From: Myxococcales bacterium
Lineage (GTDB): Bacteria > Myxococcota_A > Polyangia > Polyangiales > Polyangiaceae
Direction: 5' to 3'
Length of the DNA stretch: 64,000 bases
Assembly (NCBI GenBank): GCA_016720545.1
Contig: JADKKK010000004.1
Coordinates: 372,001-436,000, forward strand
The position numbers and the translations under genes are program-made. The notes beneath the pieces were generated by a model. That model ran no database searches, had not been told where the DNA came from, and saw only the letters and a program-made list of their open reading frames with translations. Shown in pieces: positions 1 through 8,735 of this stretch. Position 1 is the first letter of the stretch; the number at the start of each line of letters is the position of its first letter.

Positions 1-1
1 C

Positions 2-1231
2 CGTGACGGCGTCACGTGTTCGCTTTGTCACCAGATGAAGAGTGAGCCCCGGGGCCCCGACGCGACCTTCGGCGGCGCGTTCACGGTCGGCGAGGCGCGC
101 GAGATCTACGGTCCGCACCGCGATCCGGTCACGACGCCGATGCGCACGTTCGTGAGCTACACGCCCACGTACTCGGGGCACCTCTCCTCGTCCGACGCGT
201 GCGCGTCGTGCCACACGGTCTTCACGCGGGCCTACGACGCGGCGGGCAAGGCGGTGGGGCCAAAGCTGCCGGAGCAGGTCACGTACCTCGAGTGGCGAAA
301 CTCGATCTACTCCGCGCCCGGCGACCGCGGCGCCAGCTGCCAGGCGTGCCACATACCCACCGGCGACGACGACGGCGCTCCGCTCGCGACGGTGCTCTCG
401 AAGCTCCCCCCGTCGGGGCTCGAGCCGCGCAAGCCCCTCGGTCGGCACCTGTTCCTCGGCGGCAACGTGACGATGCTGCGCGCGTTCGCGAGCGACGGCG
501 GCTGGTCGGGCGCGTCCGCGGACCCGCCCGCCTTCGAGGCCCAGGCCGAGCGCACACGCAAGAACCTCGCGTCGGCGGCCACGGTCACCCTCGCCGACGT
601 TCGCGCCGGCGCCGGCGCGAGCGCGCGCCTCGAGGTCGACGTCCGCGTCGAGAACAAGACCGGTCACAAGTTCCCGACGGGCTACCCGTCCCGCCGCGCG
701 TGGCTCCACCTCAAAGTGACCGGCCCGGGCGGCGTGGTGTGGGAGTCGGGGCGCAGCGACGCTTTTGGTCGTTTGGTCGATCGTGGGGGGCGCGTGCTCG
801 ACACCAAGAGCGCCATTTTTCCGCACCGAGACGTGATCACGACCGAGGGCGAGGTGATGGTGTACGAGGCCGTCTTGGGCGACGAGTCGGGAAAGGTGGT
901 GCATAGGCCGCTCGAGGCCACGCGCTACCTGAAAGACAACCGGCTCCCGCCGCTGGGGGCGTCGGCGACTCACCCTGACGGGCCCATCACGGTCTCGTAC
1001 GGTGCCGAGCGAGACCGTGATTTCGGCAGCTCGGACACGGTCCATTTCGTGCTGGCGGGCGTCTCGGGCGAGGTGACCATCGAGGTCGAGCTGCTGTTCC
1101 AGAGCGTGCGACCCGCAGATCTCGACATGCTCGCCGAGCACCCCACCCCGACCGCGCGCGTCCTCTTCGATCTCGTCGCGGGGAAGCTCGAGCCGACGGT
1201 CGTCGGGCGCGCCACGCGCGCGCTGCGCTGA
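2..1231 (+). CDS. multihaem cytochrome c family protein (5' end outside window)
   Basis: The frame is open at the left window edge, so the N-terminus is missing. Three CXXCH haem-attachment motifs are visible: CSLCH at bases 17-31, CASCH at about 200-214 and CQACH at about 338-352. The first lies upstream of the first in-window ATG (base 35), so that ATG is not the true start. After the haem region comes a GHKFPTGYPSR stretch (about bases 661-695), which recurs in a family of exported multihaem cytochromes, followed by a beta-rich domain without further haem motifs. The protein should act in the periplasm or on the cell surface in electron transfer. The partner is unknown. The family call rests on the motifs; the function is inference. 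Confidence 0.8.
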   Translation, partial: RDGVTCSLCHQMKSEPRGPDATFGGAFTVGEAREIYGPHRDPVTTPMRTFVSYTPTYSGHLSSSDACASCHTVFTRAYDAAGKAVGPKLPEQVTYLEWRNSIYSAPGDRGASCQACHIPTGDDDGAPLATVLSKLPPSGLEPRKPLGRHLFLGGNVTMLRAFASDGGWSGASADPPAFEAQAERTRKNLASAATVTLADVRAGAGASARLEVDVRVENKTGHKFPTGYPSRRAWLHLKVTGPGGVVWESGRSDAFGRLVDRGGRVLDTKSAIFPHRDVITTEGEVMVYEAVLGDESGKVVHRPLEATRYLKDNRLPPLGASATHPDGPITVSYGAERDRDFGSSDTVHFVLAGVSGEVTIEVELLFQSVRPADLDMLAEHPTPTARVLFDLVAGKLEPTVVGRATRALR

Positions 1232-1286
1232 CCTCGCCTCCGCGGGCCGCGTAGTCCCGCCGCGTCGACGGTGCTAGAGATGCGCG

Positions 1287-2234
1287 ATGTCCCGCGTCGC
1301 CTGGCCCTCCGCGCTCGCGTCTGCAGCGGCGTCCGTGTCCTCCGTCGCGTTCGCGTTCGCGTTCGCGTTCGCACCGCTGGGCTGCTCGTCGACGGCGCCG
1401 CCTTCGAGTGACCCGGTGGACGCCGGGCTCGACGCGGCGCCTCTCGAGGGCGTCGCAGACGCGGGGCGCGAAGCCGGACTCGACGCCGGCGCCGACGCGG
1501 CCACGCCGTCCTCTGGCGGCACGGGCGGCCTCGCGTGCACACGCCGCGACGCGCTCGACCCGGGCCACACGGTGTGCGTGCTCAAGATCGGCGGGACGGA
1601 GCTCAAGGTGGTGGAGCCCGCAGCCGGCGCGGGCCCGCTCGTCCTCGCGCTCTACCTCCACGGCGACGGCGCGGGCGCCCACAAGAGCGGCAGCGCGCTG
1701 CGGACGATGGCCCCCTGGCTCGACGCCGCGCGTGGGCTGGGCGTGTCCGTGCTGGCGCCGAACGGGTGCTCGTGGTGGCAGAGCCCGTCGCACGACTGCG
1801 CGAGCGCGGGCTCGACGTCGGACCGCGCCGCCGACAACACGAAGGCGCTCGCAGGCGCCTTCGAAGCGCTCGGGCGCGCCTACGATCTCCGCACCGACAG
1901 GACCTATTACTACGGGTCGTCCGGCGGCTCGATCTTCCTCACCGAGCAGTGGCTACCCCTCGAGGGCGGGCGCCACCCGGGCGTCTTCGCGCTGATGTGC
2001 GGCGGCGAAGCGACCACGCGCGCGTTCGCTTGGGACCCGGCCAGCGCGACCCGGCGGAGCCGCTTCGGCTTCACCTACGGCGACCAGGACTTCCTGAAGA
2101 AGGACATCGAGGGGGCCGCGCGCGCGCTCCGCGACAAGGGCCTCGATGTCAACGAGAGGGTTCTCCCTGGCGCCGCGCACTGCGCCTTCGACGCGCACGG
2201 AGAGGCCGTGTCGGTGTGGTCGGCCGCTCCGTAG
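1287..2234 (+). CDS. alpha/beta-hydrolase fold lipoprotein (esterase / depolymerase-like)
   Basis: 315 residues. The N-terminus has a hydrophobic signal with lipobox PLGC, then an Asp/Ala/Gly-rich linker to about residue 80. The body has hydrolase features: LYLHGDGAG (strand and oxyanion region), the nucleophile elbow GSSGGS at about residue 212, and a late His in PGAAHCAFDAH that fits the catalytic histidine. This arrangement resembles exported esterases of the poly(3-hydroxybutyrate) depolymerase / feruloyl esterase type. The substrate cannot be told from sequence. The signal peptide contains a run of Ala-Phe pairs encoded by a hexanucleotide repeat. It stands alone on the plus strand and converges with the minus-strand operon that ends at 2274. 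Confidence 0.75.
   Translation: MSRVAWPSALASAAASVSSVAFAFAFAFAPLGCSSTAPPSSDPVDAGLDAAPLEGVADAGREAGLDAGADAATPSSGGTGGLACTRRDALDPGHTVCVLKIGGTELKVVEPAAGAGPLVLALYLHGDGAGAHKSGSALRTMAPWLDAARGLGVSVLAPNGCSWWQSPSHDCASAGSTSDRAADNTKALAGAFEALGRAYDLRTDRTYYYGSSGGSIFLTEQWLPLEGGRHPGVFALMCGGEATTRAFAWDPASATRRSRFGFTYGDQDFLKKDIEGAARALRDKGLDVNERVLPGAAHCAFDAHGEAVSVWSAAP
1347..1370 (+). repeat. 4 x GCGTTC hexamer repeat in a signal peptide
   Basis: Four perfect tandem copies of GCGTTC encode alternating Ala and Phe in the hydrophobic core of the lipoprotein signal peptide. Copy changes would stay in frame and lengthen or shorten the hydrophobic core, so this could be a slippage-prone tuning site. That role is inference; the repeat itself is plain in the sequence. 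Confidence 0.9.
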
Positions 2235-2273
2235 ACCGCGGGTCACCTGACGCCGCTGCGATCGAAGGAATCG

Positions 2274-3180
2274 CTATGGTCGGAAGAACGCGGGGCGCGC
2301 CTTGAAGGCGAGCGCAGCCGAGACGAGCGTGCACTTCTCGGTCGCGGGATCGCGGCCTAGATCGGCGGAGACCGACCCCACGAGCTTGATCTGCGGGATG
2401 AGGCGCGCCACGCCCGCGCCGTCTTTCACGCCGTCGGCCACCTCGTCGATCGAGATGCCGCCGCCGAGCAGCCCCTCGACGTTGCCGTCTTCGTCGATCT
2501 TGAAGCGCACGAGCGCGTCTCGAACGTAGATGGTGAAGCTCACGTCGAAGATGGCGATGGGGATGCGCAGCGGAAACGGCCCGATCGAGAACACGCCGTT
2601 CTCGATGCGCCCGCCCGTCGCGGGGCTCAGCAGCTGGCCCTGCTTGCGCAAGTCGAAGGTCTGGTACGCCTCGACGACCCCGTCGGTGCCTAGCGTGGGC
2701 TTGCCCTCGCCGAGCTTCACCTCGAGGTCGACGCAGCGGTCGGTCGCCGTGGAGTTGACGCCCTTGAGGTCGAAGGCGATGAGCAAGCGCCCGTCGTTGA
2801 TGGCGCCCTGGATGATGCCGTCGATCGCGTTCCCCACCGCCTTCTCGATGTCGGGGATGAGCAGCGCGAGCTGGTTTGTCGATGCCCGGGGTGCCGTCCG
2901 GGCCGAGCAGGTCGACCTTGCCGCAGCTCTGTTGCTCCGGACTCGCGGACACGTGCTTGTCGAGATCGAAGCCCGGCGCCACGCCCTTCGGGGTCTCGCG
3001 GGTGAACTGGAGCGAGGTGAGCACGTACACGTTCGACTCGCCGCCCGTGCAGGTCGGGTCCTCTTCGGGGCTCGTGGAGGAGCAGCCCGGGGCGCAGCCG
3101 AGGGCGATCGCCGCGGCGCCGATCGCGAGGACCGCGCGGGCGGAGGCGTGGAGGCGCCGTGCGAGAGGGGCGCGCGCCAC
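2274..3180 (-). pseudogene. lipoprotein gene split by a +1 frameshift
   Basis: Two overlapping minus-strand frames make one sensible protein of about 300 residues. The first starts at GTG 3180, has a signal peptide ending LGCAPGC (lipobox), then a low-complexity linker, and runs sensibly to the motif GTPGID. The second continues with QLALLIPDIEKAV and ends at 2274. The switch falls at the TTT run at 2875-2877 (AAA on the coding strand); removing one base rejoins the frames as D-N-Q-L. The second half looks like a beta-rich solute- or surface-binding domain of unknown function. It is the last gene of the DUF1592/DUF1552 operon, with its start only one base beyond the DUF1552 stop. It may be a true mutation or a sequencing error. 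Confidence 0.7.
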
Positions 3181-3181
3181 G

Positions 3182-4498
3182 CTAGACCTCGATCTCGCGC
3201 AGGCTCGAGGTGGTCTTCCCCTCCTCTGCGCCGAACGCCTCGAGGGTGAGGCCCATCGCGCGCGCGAGGGAGAGCGACACCTTGCTCGTGTTGTCGGCGC
3301 TTGGCGCCCGATGATGGAGCCCTGTCTTGAGCGCGCCGTTGCACGAGCCCGCGATCACGATCGGGTAGTCGTCGAGGGTGTGCTGTCGGCCGTAGTTGCA
3401 GTCGCTCGTCGCGAGGATGGCGCAGTGGTCGAGCAGCGTGCCGTCGCCCTCGGTCACGGCGTCGAACGCCTTCAGTAAGTATGCGAGCTCATTCATGATT
3501 TGGACGAGAATTTTAGCCACTTCGGGCTGCCCGCCGGGCTCGTCGTGTGTGAGCTGGTGGTGGCCGGCCGGGGCGTCCCCGATGAGGGCGTTGCTGACCG
3601 GCTGGCTGAACCACAGGCTGAACACGCGGGTCTGATCGCACGCGAGCGCCATCGCGAGGATGTCCACCATGGCGCGCGAGATCTCCGACAGCGGCGCGCG
3701 CCCCGCGACGGCGGGGAAGGCACCCTTGGGGGCCGGCGGCACGTTGCACGCGGCGAGGTTCGGAGGCGACTGCTGGAGCTTCTGGATGCGCTGTTCGAGC
3801 GACCGTACCCCGTCGAGGTGGCGCTCGAGGCGCGCCTTGTCGGAGGCGCCAAGAACGCCCTGGAGGCCCTTCGCGTCCTGGGTGACCGCGTCGAGGACGC
3901 TCTTGCGGAGCGCGAGCGTGGGCGCCGGCGCGGCCGTGCTCCCGGGCTTCACGAACTCGGGGCCGAAGATGCGCTGGAAGAGCGCCGCGGGGTCGCTCTC
4001 GGCCGGGTTGGGGCTGTTGGGGCCGTTGAACGAGAGGCCGGTCGTGCCGGGCTGGACCGCCGCCTCGATCGAGCGAAAGCGAGAGTCGGCGCCCACCACG
4101 TCGGCGATCACCTGGTCGAGGGTGGGCGCGGCGAAGGCCCCGGGATCGCTCTTCAGGCCTGGTTTGCCCGTGAAGAACCCGACCGGTCCCGAGAGGTGGG
4201 GCACGGCGTTGACGAACGGCACCTTCATGCCGCTCACCACCGAGAGCTTCGCCTTGTGGGGCGCGAGCGGCGCGAGGGTGGGCGAGAGCGTGTAGGTTGC
4301 ACCCGTGCCCGTGGGGACCCAGAGCTCCGGCAAGACGCCGTTGCCCCAGTAGAACATCCCGAAGCGCTTCGGTAAGCCGTCGGGCGCGGCGCTGGCGGAC
4401 CGCTCCGAGAAGATCTCCAGGAAGGGGAGGCCGAGGGTCACGACCCCTCCGGCGAGGAGGCCGCGGAGCACGGTGCGTCGATCGATCTTGCGTCGCAT
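3182..4498 (-). CDS. DUF1552 family protein with Tat-like signal
   Basis: 438 residues, starting at ATG 4498. An open frame continues upstream but is only a shadow of the DUF1592 gene. The start MRRKIDRRTVLRG and the following hydrophobic stretch GLLAGGVVTLGLPFLEIF form a twin-arginine-type export signal, as is usual for DUF1552 proteins. The body includes RFGMFYWGNGVLPELWVP, then HHQLTHD and ATSDCNYGRQHTLDDYP late in the chain, typical of the family. DUF1552 genes are found beside DUF1592/DUF1588-type cytochrome genes in Planctomycetota and Myxococcota. The biochemical role is not established; some relationship to the alkaline phosphatase-like DUF1501 fold has been suggested. It lies 17 bp after the DUF1592 gene and one base before the next lipoprotein gene, so one transcript is likely. 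Confidence 0.9.
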   Translation of the reverse strand: MRRKIDRRTVLRGLLAGGVVTLGLPFLEIFSERSASAAPDGLPKRFGMFYWGNGVLPELWVPTGTGATYTLSPTLAPLAPHKAKLSVVSGMKVPFVNAVPHLSGPVGFFTGKPGLKSDPGAFAAPTLDQVIADVVGADSRFRSIEAAVQPGTTGLSFNGPNSPNPAESDPAALFQRIFGPEFVKPGSTAAPAPTLALRKSVLDAVTQDAKGLQGVLGASDKARLERHLDGVRSLEQRIQKLQQSPPNLAACNVPPAPKGAFPAVAGRAPLSEISRAMVDILAMALACDQTRVFSLWFSQPVSNALIGDAPAGHHQLTHDEPGGQPEVAKILVQIMNELAYLLKAFDAVTEGDGTLLDHCAILATSDCNYGRQHTLDDYPIVIAGSCNGALKTGLHHRAPSADNTSKVSLSLARAMGLTLEAFGAEEGKTTSSLREIEV

Positions 4499-4515
4499 TC
4501 GAGGTCCTTCGTCCT

Positions 4516-6213
4516 TCAGTGGGGCGCGCCGAACGAGCGGAACGCGGGGCTCGACGCGATCGCGGCGAGCAGCGGCTTCATGCGGTACCCGGTCGCGATG
4601 AAGCGCCCGAGCAGCGCGTCGAGGGTGTCGACCTCGGAGCCGTCGGTCGGGACGCCGGTGGCGTACTGGAAGGCCTTGCGCACGATGCACGGCGCGAAGC
4701 CGCGCTGGTCGCGGATGACCTGCCCGAGCGCCTCGGGTCCGGCGAACGCGGCCCCATCGAGGGCGCCGCTCGGGTCGATGACCACGCCGTTTTCTTTCGT
4801 GCGTGAGCGCCCGATGCCGTCGAACTGCTCGAGGCCGAGCCCGATGGGGTCCGTCTGCAGGTGGCACGCCGCGCAGCTCGGCGCCGTGAAGTGGATCTGC
4901 ACGCGGTCGCGCAGGGTCTTCGCGGCCTCGGTCGGCTCGGGGAGCGCGGTGTTGAGGTTCGCCGGGGGCGGCGGGATCGTCACGCAGAGGAGCTTCTCGC
5001 GGACGAACTTCCCGCGGAGCGTGGCCGACGTCGACGTGGGGTGCGCGTAGAGCGCGAGGATCGAGATGTGGCCGAGCAGGCCGCGTCGCCTGCCGGCGGC
5101 CGGCAGCTCCACCGGCGCGAAGCCGGTCGCGGAGGGCGCGGGCACCTCGTACATCGAGGCGAGCTTGGGGGTGACGAACGTGCGGCGGGTGGTCATCACG
5201 TCGCGCACGTCGGCGTCGCGGTCGAAGACGAGGTCCTCGAACACGCGCAGGGTCTCCTCGCGAGCCATCGCGCCGAGCTCGGTGGAGAACGTCGTGAAGA
5301 TCTTGGAGTCCTTCTGGAGCAGATCGAGGTCCCCGAGGCGGAGCCACTCGGCCACGAAGTTGCGCAGGCCGGCGCGCGCCTTCGGGGACGCCAGCATGCG
5401 GTCGACCTCCGTCGAGACACCGTCGAAGCTTCCGAGCTTTCCGGCCTTCGCGGCCTCGAGGAGCGCGTCGTCCGGGGTGGTGTTCCAGAGAAAATACGAG
5501 AGGCGCGCCGCGAGCTCGTACGCCGTGTAGCGGCGTTGGCCCGGCCGCTCGGGATCCGCCTCACCCACGGCGCCCCGGTAGAGGAAGTTCGGCGACTGGA
5601 GCAGCGCCGCGATCCCGAACGCGAGGCCCTTCTCGAAGGAGCCGAGCGCGGCGCCAGACGCGGTGATCTTCGAGCTGACGGCGGCGATCTCGGGCTCCGA
5701 GAGGGGGCGGCGATACACCCGCGGCCCGTAGGTGGAGACGAAGGCGCGCGCGCACGCGGCGTCCGCCGGCCCCTCGGGCTTGCAGGTCAGCACGCGGGCG
5801 AGCAGCTTCGGATCGGTGGTGAGCTGCTTGCCGATCGCGTAGGCGGCCGCTTCGTACTGCTCGATGCCTCGCGCCGACACGGTGCTCTTCGACGCGCCGA
5901 GCGCTTCGAAGCCGTCGAGGGGCAGATCGGGCTCCAACGCCGAAGGGACCACCACCTCGGAGCCGAAGATGTCCCGGATGGACGCCGCGTACTGCGACCG
6001 GGTGAGTCGCTGTGCGGCGCTGAGGGTCGGGATCGCGGGGCCGACGGGGCCGGTGACGACCGGGGGCTCGGTGGCGGTGGTGCCGTCGCCCTTGCACGAG
6101 CCCGCGCCGGCTGCGAGAGCGAGCACGGCGAGGGCCGCGCCGAAGCGTTGGAGGGCGCCGCGGAGGCTCCGAGGTCGGAGGCGATGGGACGAGGGAGGCG
6201 TGCGCGGGCTCAT
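4516..6213 (-). CDS. DUF1587-DUF1595-DUF1592-DUF1588-DUF1585 haem lipoprotein
   Basis: 565 residues from ATG 6213. The signal sequence ends in lipobox AGSC. The domain order can be followed: DUF1587 (LTRSQYAASIRDIFG, about residue 60), DUF1595 (YRRPLSEPEI), DUF1592 (LLQSPNFLYR, then YELAARLSYFLWNTTPDDAL), DUF1588 (RRGLLGHISILALYAHPTST, then the haem motif CAACH with LQTDPIGLGLEQFD) and DUF1585 (RKAFQYATG to the C-terminus). Only one CXXCH is present, so at most one c-type haem is expected. The protein is anchored outside the cytoplasm. Its start overlaps the upstream hydrolase stop as ATGA, so translation is coupled. Function is unknown; an extracellular redox role with the DUF1552 partner is inference. 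Confidence 0.9.
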   Translation of the reverse strand: MSPRTPPSSHRLRPRSLRGALQRFGAALAVLALAAGAGSCKGDGTTATEPPVVTGPVGPAIPTLSAAQRLTRSQYAASIRDIFGSEVVVPSALEPDLPLDGFEALGASKSTVSARGIEQYEAAAYAIGKQLTTDPKLLARVLTCKPEGPADAACARAFVSTYGPRVYRRPLSEPEIAAVSSKITASGAALGSFEKGLAFGIAALLQSPNFLYRGAVGEADPERPGQRRYTAYELAARLSYFLWNTTPDDALLEAAKAGKLGSFDGVSTEVDRMLASPKARAGLRNFVAEWLRLGDLDLLQKDSKIFTTFSTELGAMAREETLRVFEDLVFDRDADVRDVMTTRRTFVTPKLASMYEVPAPSATGFAPVELPAAGRRRGLLGHISILALYAHPTSTSATLRGKFVREKLLCVTIPPPPANLNTALPEPTEAAKTLRDRVQIHFTAPSCAACHLQTDPIGLGLEQFDGIGRSRTKENGVVIDPSGALDGAAFAGPEALGQVIRDQRGFAPCIVRKAFQYATGVPTDGSEVDTLDALLGRFIATGYRMKPLLAAIASSPAFRSFGAPH

Positions 6214-7439
6214 GGCGGGGTGTCCGTGGGGGGCGCCAGCGTGCCCTTGTGGGTGTAGCGGATTCGGCCCGACAGGGGAGCGGAGCCGGTGATGATTTCG
6301 GTGGTCCGCGCGCTGGCGTCGCCGAGGATCGTGCGCCGCCCGAACGCGAACGCCCACACGTTCACGAGCTTCCATCCCTCGGTCTCCTCGAAGGTGGAGC
6401 AGCCGCCGAGCGCGAACAGTTGATGGCAGCCGCCCTCGAACTCGAGCCACGTGACGTCGAGGGCTTGGGTCCTCGCGAAAATCGGGCCGCCGCTCACGTC
6501 GGCGCTCCCGCTCATGAGCAGCGTCGGGCGCCTGGGGGCGTCGTAGTCGGCGACCGAGTCGCTGACTCCGCCGGCCATCGGCACGAGGGCGGCGAAGCGC
6601 GGGTCGTTCAGGCCCTTCGCGAAGACCGCGAGGTCCTCTGGGGAGCAGGGCACGCTGAACTCGTCGCTGGCGCAGCGCCGCTCGAGCTCCTTGGCGTTGA
6701 AGGTGACGCCGCCGGAGGCCCAGGTGGAGAAGGCGCCGAAGCTGTGCCCGCTGAGCAGCACGCGCTTCGTGAGCAGCTTGCCCGCGAGCGGATCGGGTGG
6801 CGCCAGGCGCTCCGCGGCGTTCAAGGCCGCCGTGAGGTCGGTCGAGCGCAGGTACGAGATCGCGAGCGGCCGCTTTTTGTCGCCGTCGCGGAGCAGGTTG
6901 CCTACGTGATTGGGTGCAATATACACCCACCCGTGCGACGCGAACCAGCGCGCCATCTTGGCGCTGGTGCCCGCGAACCCCGCCGAGCCGTGGGAGTACA
7001 CGTGCACGGGGTAGCCGCGAGGCTCGTGGGGCGGGGCCACCCGCGCGCCCTCGATCACGTCGGGATCGCGGATGAGGCCCCCGTAGAGAGGGCGGTCGCC
7101 TTCCGTGTCCAGCGTCGGGTACCAGAGCTCGACGGGGACGGTGCGCGCCGGGCCGGCCGGCGGCGAGTACGTCACGTCGAAGCTGCGGTGCCCGACGTTG
7201 TAGGGGCCGAGCGCGTCGACCGCCCACGAGAGCGGCGCCCCCGTGGGGACGGGCAGCTGGGGGCCTGTCGTGGCGGCGTCGGGCGCGGGGGCCGCGTCGG
7301 CCGCGCCATAGCCCGGCGAGGTGCTGCAGCCGACCGCGGCGAGCGAGACCAGCGAGACCCGCGAGACCCGCGAGATCAGCGAGGCGAGCGACGCGGCCAC
7401 CACGGGGCGCGCTCGAGGAGCGCGTGGAGCGAAGCGCAT
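6210..7439 (-). CDS. alpha/beta-hydrolase lipoprotein (PAF-acetylhydrolase-like)
   Basis: 409 residues. The signal peptide is a run of Ser-Arg-Val / Ser-Leu-Val repeats ending in lipobox AVGC. The catalytic body has VELWYPT, the HGSAGF oxyanion loop at about residue 150, the nucleophile elbow GHSFG at about residue 233, an Asp-containing LMSGSADVSGG strand, and a late His in EFEGGCHQLF. This layout matches the platelet-activating-factor acetylhydrolase / dienelactone hydrolase-like group. It is the first gene of a four-gene minus-strand operon, and its TGA overlaps the ATG of the DUF1592 cytochrome by 4 bp. A TACCGT box at 7446-7451 lies just upstream of the ATG, so a leaderless start is possible. 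The substrate is unknown. Confidence 0.8.
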   Translation of the reverse strand: MRFAPRAPRARPVVAASLASLISRVSRVSLVSLAAVGCSTSPGYGAADAAPAPDAATTGPQLPVPTGAPLSWAVDALGPYNVGHRSFDVTYSPPAGPARTVPVELWYPTLDTEGDRPLYGGLIRDPDVIEGARVAPPHEPRGYPVHVYSHGSAGFAGTSAKMARWFASHGWVYIAPNHVGNLLRDGDKKRPLAISYLRSTDLTAALNAAERLAPPDPLAGKLLTKRVLLSGHSFGAFSTWASGGVTFNAKELERRCASDEFSVPCSPEDLAVFAKGLNDPRFAALVPMAGGVSDSVADYDAPRRPTLLMSGSADVSGGPIFARTQALDVTWLEFEGGCHQLFALGGCSTFEETEGWKLVNVWAFAFGRRTILGDASARTTEIITGSAPLSGRIRYTHKGTLAPPTDTPP

Positions 7440-7506
7440 GCTCCTACGGTAGCAGACGGCGCACCGCGCGCGCCTCGGGCGGGCGCTCCTGGCGCGTCGC
7501 GCGACG

Positions 7507-7535
7507 TTGACAGCGCGGGGTTCGGTCGCATGCTA
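7507..7535 (+). promoter_or_regulatory. sigma-70-like promoter of the TVP38 gene
   Basis: A perfect TTGACA (7507-7512) is followed after 17 bp by ATGCTA (or TGCTAC one base on). Transcription would begin near 7542. The TTGACA overlaps a possible TTG start at 7507, which argues against that start and for TTG 7549. Confidence 0.65.
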
Positions 7536-7548
7536 CGACTTCGCCGCC

Positions 7549-8322
7549 TTGACCGTCCCCGACTCCCCTCAGGCCCTCGCGCCCGATCCCGAAAATCCGG
7601 AAGCGCTCGCCCCCGCCGCCCGTCGCCGGGGCGCGAAGCTCGCCGTCGTCGCGGTCGTGATCGGAATGCTAGTCGTCGCGCAGCGGCTCGGCGTGTTCGA
7701 GCGGGTCTCGGATCCCGCGGCGCTCACGCGCACCTTGCTCGAGCTCGGACCCTGGGGCTACGTGGCGTTCGTGGTGGCCTACGCCACGCTCCAGCCGTGG
7801 GGGATCCCGGGCACGGTGTTCGTGTTCGCGGCGGCCATCGTGTGGCCCTGGCAGATCGCGTTCGGTCTCTCCATGACCGGCACGATGGCGGCGAGCGTCG
7901 TCGGCTTCCTCTTCGCGCGCTTCGTCGCCCGCGACTGGGTGGCGTCGAAGATCCCGGAGCGCTTCAAGAAGTACGAGGTCGCGCTCGCGAAGCGCGGGTT
8001 CGCGACCGTGTTTCTCCTTCGCCTGATCTTCTGGATGCCGCCGCTCCTTCACGCCTTCTTCGGCGTGTCGCGTGTGCGGTTCTCGACGCACTTCTGGGGC
8101 TCGATGGCGGGGTATGCCCTGCCGCTCCTCGCGATGAGCTTCTTCGGGCAGCGCCTGTTCGAAGCGCTGCGCGCGGCGCCGCCCACGGTGTGGATGGCCG
8201 TGGGCGGGGCGGTCGCCTCTGCCGTCGCGCTCGGGCTAGCCGCGCGGTTGTTCGCGCGGGCTCGGGCTCGCGCGCGCACGCGGGCCGCCATGCTCGCGAC
8301 CGCCAGCGCCGCCGACGAGTAG
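7549..8322 (+). CDS. TVP38/TMEM64 (DedA-like, VTT-domain) membrane protein
   Basis: About 257 residues if started at TTG 7549. A longer frame from TTG 7507 would begin inside the promoter. The protein has an N-terminal membrane segment (KLAVVAVVIGMLVVAQ) and a VTT domain marked by YVAFVVAYATLQPWGIPGTVF, FGLSMTGTMAASVVGFLFARFVARD and FLLRLIFWMPPLLHAFFGVSRVRF. Further membrane helices follow and an Arg/Ala-rich tail ends the chain. TVP38/DedA proteins are polytopic inner-membrane proteins linked to lipid flipping (undecaprenyl phosphate or phosphatidyl lipids) and envelope homeostasis. The exact substrate here is unknown. It stands alone, divergent from the hydrolase operon. Confidence 0.85.
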   Translation: MTVPDSPQALAPDPENPEALAPAARRRGAKLAVVAVVIGMLVVAQRLGVFERVSDPAALTRTLLELGPWGYVAFVVAYATLQPWGIPGTVFVFAAAIVWPWQIAFGLSMTGTMAASVVGFLFARFVARDWVASKIPERFKKYEVALAKRGFATVFLLRLIFWMPPLLHAFFGVSRVRFSTHFWGSMAGYALPLLAMSFFGQRLFEALRAAPPTVWMAVGGAVASAVALGLAARLFARARARARTRAAMLATASAADE

Positions 8323-8735
8323 CCGACTCCGACTCCGGCGCGGGCGCTAGCCGTGCCCGGCCTCTCCGCGCGCCTCGTGTCGGCGCGGGCCCACGCGGAG
8401 CCCACCGAGCTGCACGCCGAGGAGGCTCTCGCCGGTGAACAGCTGCGCCCCGTCGAGATCGCAGATCACGAGCGAGGACGGCCGACGGGGGGTGAGCGCG
8501 GGCTTGCAGCCCCGCGGGGTGAGCGCGGGCTGGGGCTGCGCGAGCGCGGGCGTTTGGGGATGTGGGCTGAGCGCGGGCGGGCGGGGCTGGGACATGCCGT
8601 GTCGTTGTGCAGGCGGCGTGCCGTGTGGAACGTGCCAAAAAGCGCTGCACATCCGGGTGACTCGGGCCGTCCCGGACATCCGCCCGCCCGTCCCGGTCGG
8701 TTGCGCCTCGCCCGTCCCTATGGGAGTGCTCCGCC
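8323..8735. other. stretch without a confident gene
   Basis: Very GC-rich. It contains near-direct repeats of GTGAGCGCGGGCT (about 8491-8570). A minus-strand frame of 82 codons (8347-8595) has a locally coding-like stretch SSLVICDLDGAQLFTGESLL, but it has no ribosome-binding site and runs through the repeats. I do not call it as a gene. Confidence 0.4.

Noticed and set aside
4499..5347. N-terminal extension of the DUF1552 frame
   Set aside because: It overlaps the DUF1592 gene in another frame; the Tat-like signal marks the real start at 4498.
8347..8595. 82-codon minus-strand frame with a coding-like middle
   Set aside because: No ribosome-binding site or promoter, and half of it is repeat sequence.
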